Assembly (NCBI GenBank): GCA_004554705.1
Contig: SFKS01000021.1
Span: 1-15,871, forward strand
Direction of reading: 5' to 3'
Origin: Clostridiales bacterium
GTDB lineage: Bacteria > Bacillota > Clostridia > TANB77 > CAG-508
Length of the DNA stretch: 15,871 nucleotides
The stretch's first letter is position 1, and the number at the start of each line of letters is the position of its first letter. This document shows, piece by piece, positions 13,045-15,871 of this stretch. Below the pieces are notes generated by a model. The model was not told the DNA's origin. It did not search any database and was given only the letters and a program-made list of their open reading frames with translations. Made by a program: the position numbers and the translations under genes.

Positions 13045-15654
13045 ATGAGTGATTCAAAAGAAAATGTTGATGTGTTAAAAATGTATGGAGAAGATAGTAC
13101 TACACAAAGAGATGAATTTTTAAAAAAGCATAACTTAAATGAAAAGGGGCTTACTAGTAAACAAGCTGAAATTAATATTAAGAAATTTGGTCTTAACGAA
13201 ACAAAAAAGGCTAAACCTAAGAAGTGGTATAATTATTTACTACAAAGTTTACTAACACCTTTTAACTGCATTTTAATTGGTATTTCAATTATCTTAATAT
13301 ATACAGATATATATTTAGCAATAGAACCAAGTTATGCAAATATAATAGTCATAGCAATTTTAGTTACTGCAAGTACTTTATTAGATTTTTTTGAGTCATA
13401 TAGATCTAATAAGGCAGCAGAAAAATTAAGGGAAATAGTTGAAACAACTACTACAGTTATTAGAGATAACAAAGAAATAAATATACCAGTTAAAAATGTA
13501 ACCTTAGGAGACATTGTTTTATTGTCTGCTGGAAGTATTATACCAGCTGATTTAAGAATAATCGAATCAAAAGACTTATATGTAGGACAGGCTTCATTAA
13601 CTGGAGAATCAGATAATATAAAAAAAACCGTTGAATTAGAAAACAATCAAGAAGAATTAGACAGTATATCGGATTTTGATAATATCTGTTTTATGGGTAC
13701 AAATGTTGTATCTGGTTCAGCAAAAGGTGTTGTAATAAAAATTGGAGATTCAACATATTTTGGGGAAATAGCAAATACCGTAACTTCTGGAAAGGAAAAA
13801 ACAGCATTTCAAAAAGGAATTGAAAGTATAAGTAAATTATTAATTAGAATTATGATTTTTATGATTCCAATAGTATTTTTAATAAATGTGGAAAAACATG
13901 ATATTATTCTAGCATTTACTTTTGCTGTTGCAATAGCCATTTGCATAACACCACTACTATTACCAGTTATTTTATCTTCAAGTTTATCTAAAGGTGCTGT
14001 GAGAATGTCAAAAAAGAAGACTATTGTTAAGAAGTTAGATTCAATTCAGAACTTTGGAGCAATGAACATATTCTGCACAGATAAGACAGGAACATTAACA
14101 GAAGACAAGATTGTTCTAGAAAAATACTTAAATGTAAATGGAGAAGAAGACTTCAACATTTTAAAATATGCCTTTTTAAATGCCTATTTGCAAACAGGAC
14201 TAAAAAGCAATATAGACGAGGCAGTAGTTGCTAAAGCTAAAACTGTTGGAATTGAAAATAGTTTAAAAAAATATAAAAAAATAGATGAGATTCCTTTTGA
14301 CTTTTCTCGTAGGTGTTTATCTGTAGCAGTAGAAATTGATAATAAAGATGAATTAATAACAAAAGGTGCTGTTGAAGAAATTCTAAATATTTGTACAACA
14401 TTTGAATATAAGGGACAAACGGAAAAGCTTACAAATGAAAAAATAGAAAACATGAGAAAAATTTGTAAAAACTTAAATGAGGAAGGCTTTAGGGTTGTTG
14501 CCATTTGTAAAAAAATTATAACTAATAATAAAAAAGATTTTAATAGTACTGATGAAAAAGACATGACTTTACTAGGTTTTATTGGTTTTCTTGATCCACC
14601 AAAGAGGAAAGTGCAAAAGAAGCAATAGAAGGTTTAAACAATGCGGGAATAAGAGTTATGGTTCTTACAGGTGATAATGTTGAAGTTACAAGATGTGTTT
14701 GCAATAAAGCAGGGATAAATTCAAAAGAAATCATAACTGGAAATAAAATAGATACATTATCAGATGTAGCACTATCAAGATTATTAAAAAGAAATAATAT
14801 ATTTGCGAAACTTTCTCCAATACAAAAAGCAAGGATTGTTAGAGTTTTAAAACAAAATGGAAATGTTGTAGGATATATGGGAGATGGAATAAACGATAGT
14901 CCAGCGTTAACAAATTCCGATGTTGGAATTTCTGTTGATACTGCAGTTGATATAGCAAAAGAAACTGCAGATATTATATTACTTGAAAAAGACCTTAATG
15001 TATTATTAGATGGTGCAATGGAACGGAAGAAAAACATATGTAAATTTAATGAAATATATAAAAATGGCAACAAGCTTCAACTTTGGGGAAGTAGTTTCAG
15101 TAATTATTGCAAGCATTGTACTACCATTTTTACCTGAAACACCAATTCAACTATTAGTAGAAGGATTATTATATGACTTTGGTCAAATGACAATTCCGTT
15201 TGACAATGTAGATAAAGAATTGATTGGAAAGCCAAAAAAATTAAATATAAAAAGCTTAAAAAGGTTTATGTTTTTTATGGGTCCTGTAAGCTCACTATTT
15301 GATATAGTTGTATTTTTACTATTATGGTTTGTTTTCACAGTTAGAGATGTTACACACTTTCAAACAATATGGTTCACTTACAGTATAGTATCAAATTTAA
15401 TAGGAATGCACATTATAAGAACGGCAAAAACACCATTTATACAAAGTAATGCACATAAAGCAGTTTATATATCTTCAATTCTGTTAATTATAATAGGAAT
15501 TTTAGTACCATTCACGCCACTGGGAGTTGCAATAGGTTTAGCACCAATTGCATTAGAATATATTTTCATGATATTTGGAGTCACATTCTTATATTGTATT
15601 GTAGCAAGTTATGCAAAGAAAATTTATATAAAGAAATATAAGGAATGGATATAG
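13045..15654 (+). CDS. mgtA: MgtA-type (P3B) Mg2+-family P-type ATPase, split by two frameshifts
   Basis: Three consecutive segments in alternating frames make one ATPase of about 868 residues, close to family length. The start at 13045 follows TAGGAGGTGG; an ATG at 12988 lacks a ribosome binding site. Seen: actuator loop TGES (186-189), M4, phosphorylation site CTDKTGTLT with Asp346, the MgtA-type NAYLQTGLKSNIDEAV, DPPK at 517-520, TGDN, GDGINDSPAL (from about 612), then IPFDNVD, GPVSSLFDI and IRTAKTPFIQS, all typical of MgtA. Frame breaks are at about 14602-14606 (two extra bases, or one missing) and at 15024 (one extra C at a CGG codon). Together they restore the original frame. Odd: M4 reads ITPLLLP where E. 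coli MgtA has LTPEMLP, and M5/M6 also differ. The gene may be functional with recoding, a recent pseudogene, or error-damaged. Confidence 0.88.
14601..14609 (+). other. First frame break in the ATPase gene (not at CGG)
   Basis: Zero frame reads CCA CCA AAG AGG AAA and stops at TAG 14626-14628. Removing two bases (AG at 14605-14606) gives PPK-ESAKEAI with the 20-residue PPK-to-TGD spacing of E. coli MgtA. Adding one A gives PPKEESAKEAI, one residue longer. AGG is an ordinary sense codon elsewhere in this window. Confidence 0.65.
15021..15028 (+). other. +1 frameshift site at CGG (ATPase gene)
   Basis: The middle frame reads ATG GAA CGG AAG AAA and stops at 15135-15137. Skipping C15024 gives GAA GGA AGA AAA ACA (Glu-Gly-Arg-Lys-Thr), matching the conserved EGRKT of MgtA at the start of M5, and the frame returns to that of the first segment. 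Confidence 0.8.
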
Positions 15655-15723
15655 AAAGAATAGAAGATACTAATTGCATTTATGGAATAACAACAAACTT
15701 TTAAAATAGGATGGATATCAACA

Positions 15724-15740
15724 ATAAATAAATTATTTAT
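15724..15740 (+). promoter_or_regulatory. Candidate Fur/PerR-geometry palindrome
   Basis: ATAAATAA-A-TTATTTAT is a perfect 8-1-8 inverted repeat. The inner 7-1-7 geometry is that of Fur/PerR operators, but agreement with the PerR consensus (TTATAAT-N-ATTATAA) is only about six of fourteen bases. In sequence this AT-rich it may be chance. Confidence 0.25.
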
Positions 15741-15743
15741 ATC

Positions 15744-15798
15744 AAAAATAAACCAACTCACATATTATATATAAAAAATATGTAGGAGGTTTATTTTT
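15744..15798 (+). promoter_or_regulatory. Long hairpin enclosing the ribosome binding site of the 15800 gene
   Basis: AAAAATAAACC (15744-15754) pairs with GGTTTATTTTT (15788-15798) over 11 bp, and ACATATT (15760-15766) with AATATGT (15777-15783) over 7 bp. An internal loop (AACTC against AGGA) separates them. The 3' arm contains the AGGAGG (15784-15789) and ends one base before the ATG at 15800. This could sequester the ribosome binding site or act as a premature terminator. Confidence 0.5.
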
Positions 15799-15799
15799 T

Positions 15800-15871
15800 A
15801 TGGATTATGAAATAATGATGAATGGCATTGTAAAAATAGGACAATTAGCACCAGATTTTGAAGCAATATCT
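15800..15871 (+). CDS. Probable peroxiredoxin (AhpC/TSA family), N-terminal part only
   Basis: TAGGAGGT (15783-15790) precedes ATG 15800 by 9 bases. The 24 visible residues include VKIGQLAPDFEAIS, the typical opening of peroxiredoxins (G-x-x-APDF-A), which reduce peroxides through a cysteine further along. The catalytic Cys lies beyond the window edge, so 1-Cys and 2-Cys types or a related thioredoxin-fold protein cannot be told apart. The upstream palindrome and hairpin suggest regulation. Confidence 0.75.
   Translation, partial: MDYEIMMNGIVKIGQLAPDFEAIS

Larger units (their letters stand above)
15655..15799 (+). other. Gap upstream of the peroxiredoxin-like gene
   Basis: This 145-base AT-rich stretch has no ORF with a ribosome binding site and no clear terminator for the ATPase gene. 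It holds the palindrome and hairpin listed separately. TATTAT (15763-15768) and TATAAA (15770-15775) are possible -10 boxes without a good -35. Confidence 0.5.

Noticed and set aside
14601..14609. AGG as a second unassigned, shift-causing codon
   Set aside because: AGG is read in frame without a shift in several intact places, for example in RsgA near 7600, the hydrolase near 11335 and the ATPase near 14310.
2961..15654. CGG reassigned to another amino acid (Trp or Gln, as known in some AT-rich Firmicutes)
   Set aside because: Reading CGG as any single amino acid leaves all three genes out of frame and stopped shortly after. Only a one-base shift restores the proteins.
15010..15654. Separate membrane-protein gene starting at ATG 15010
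   Set aside because: Its residues are the C-terminal membrane domain of the MgtA-type ATPase and there is no ribosome binding site.
1..15871. CRISPR arrays, tRNA or rRNA genes, insertion sequences
   Set aside because: No regularly spaced repeats, cloverleaf-like sequences, rRNA segments or transposase motifs were found by eye.

Overview
The window is very AT-rich, every supported gene is on the + strand, ribosome binding sites are strong (AGGAGG types), and TAA, TAG and TGA all act as stops. Gene content (MgtA-type ATPase, RsgA, TraX-like, DUF1653, LiaF-like, MBOAT plus DHHW-type pair) points to an AT-rich Gram-positive Clostridia-like bacterium, probably host-associated and perhaps uncultured. 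The taxonomy is inference from gene families and base composition only.

Layout. 1-71: tail of an upstream gene. 158-832: hemolysin III/PAQR membrane protein behind a near-consensus promoter. 922-4050: probable surface-polymer acylation cluster (anchored protein of unknown function, MBOAT O-acyltransferase, DHHW/SGNH-like partner). 4051-4209: remnant of another gene. 4259-5366: 3-methyladenine glycosylase Tag and a DUF1697 protein. 5448-6851: alpha/beta hydrolase, small membrane protein, GNAT acetyltransferase. 6919-7962: RsgA. 8029-8955: anchored protein of unknown function. 8956-9215: no intact gene. 9216-10708: LiaF-like and DUF4097 envelope proteins, overlapping. 10724-12036: DUF1653 protein and a second alpha/beta hydrolase, overlapping. 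12086-12829: TraX-family membrane protein. 12830-13044: leader with gene debris. 13045-15654: MgtA-type P-type ATPase split over three reading-frame segments. 15800-end: start of a probable peroxiredoxin behind a palindrome and a long hairpin.

Most interesting observation. Three otherwise intact genes (DHHW protein, DUF1697, ATPase) each need a +1 shift, and at all three the zero-frame codon at the break is CGG followed by A. Dropping the C restores a GGA glycine codon where the families have glycine. By my manual scan no true gene here uses CGG as an ordinary sense codon, although CGG occurs about twenty times out of phase. CGT, AGA and AGG are used normally. This fits a genome where CGG is unassigned and CGG-A is a +1 frameshift (or quadruplet-decoding) site. 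Sequencing error or gene decay remain live alternatives. A fourth break in the ATPase is not at CGG and does not fit the pattern.

Other points: substituted residues in the predicted ion-binding helices of the ATPase, a hairpin that covers the ribosome binding site of the last gene, and a terminator-like hairpin just before the MBOAT ribosome binding site.
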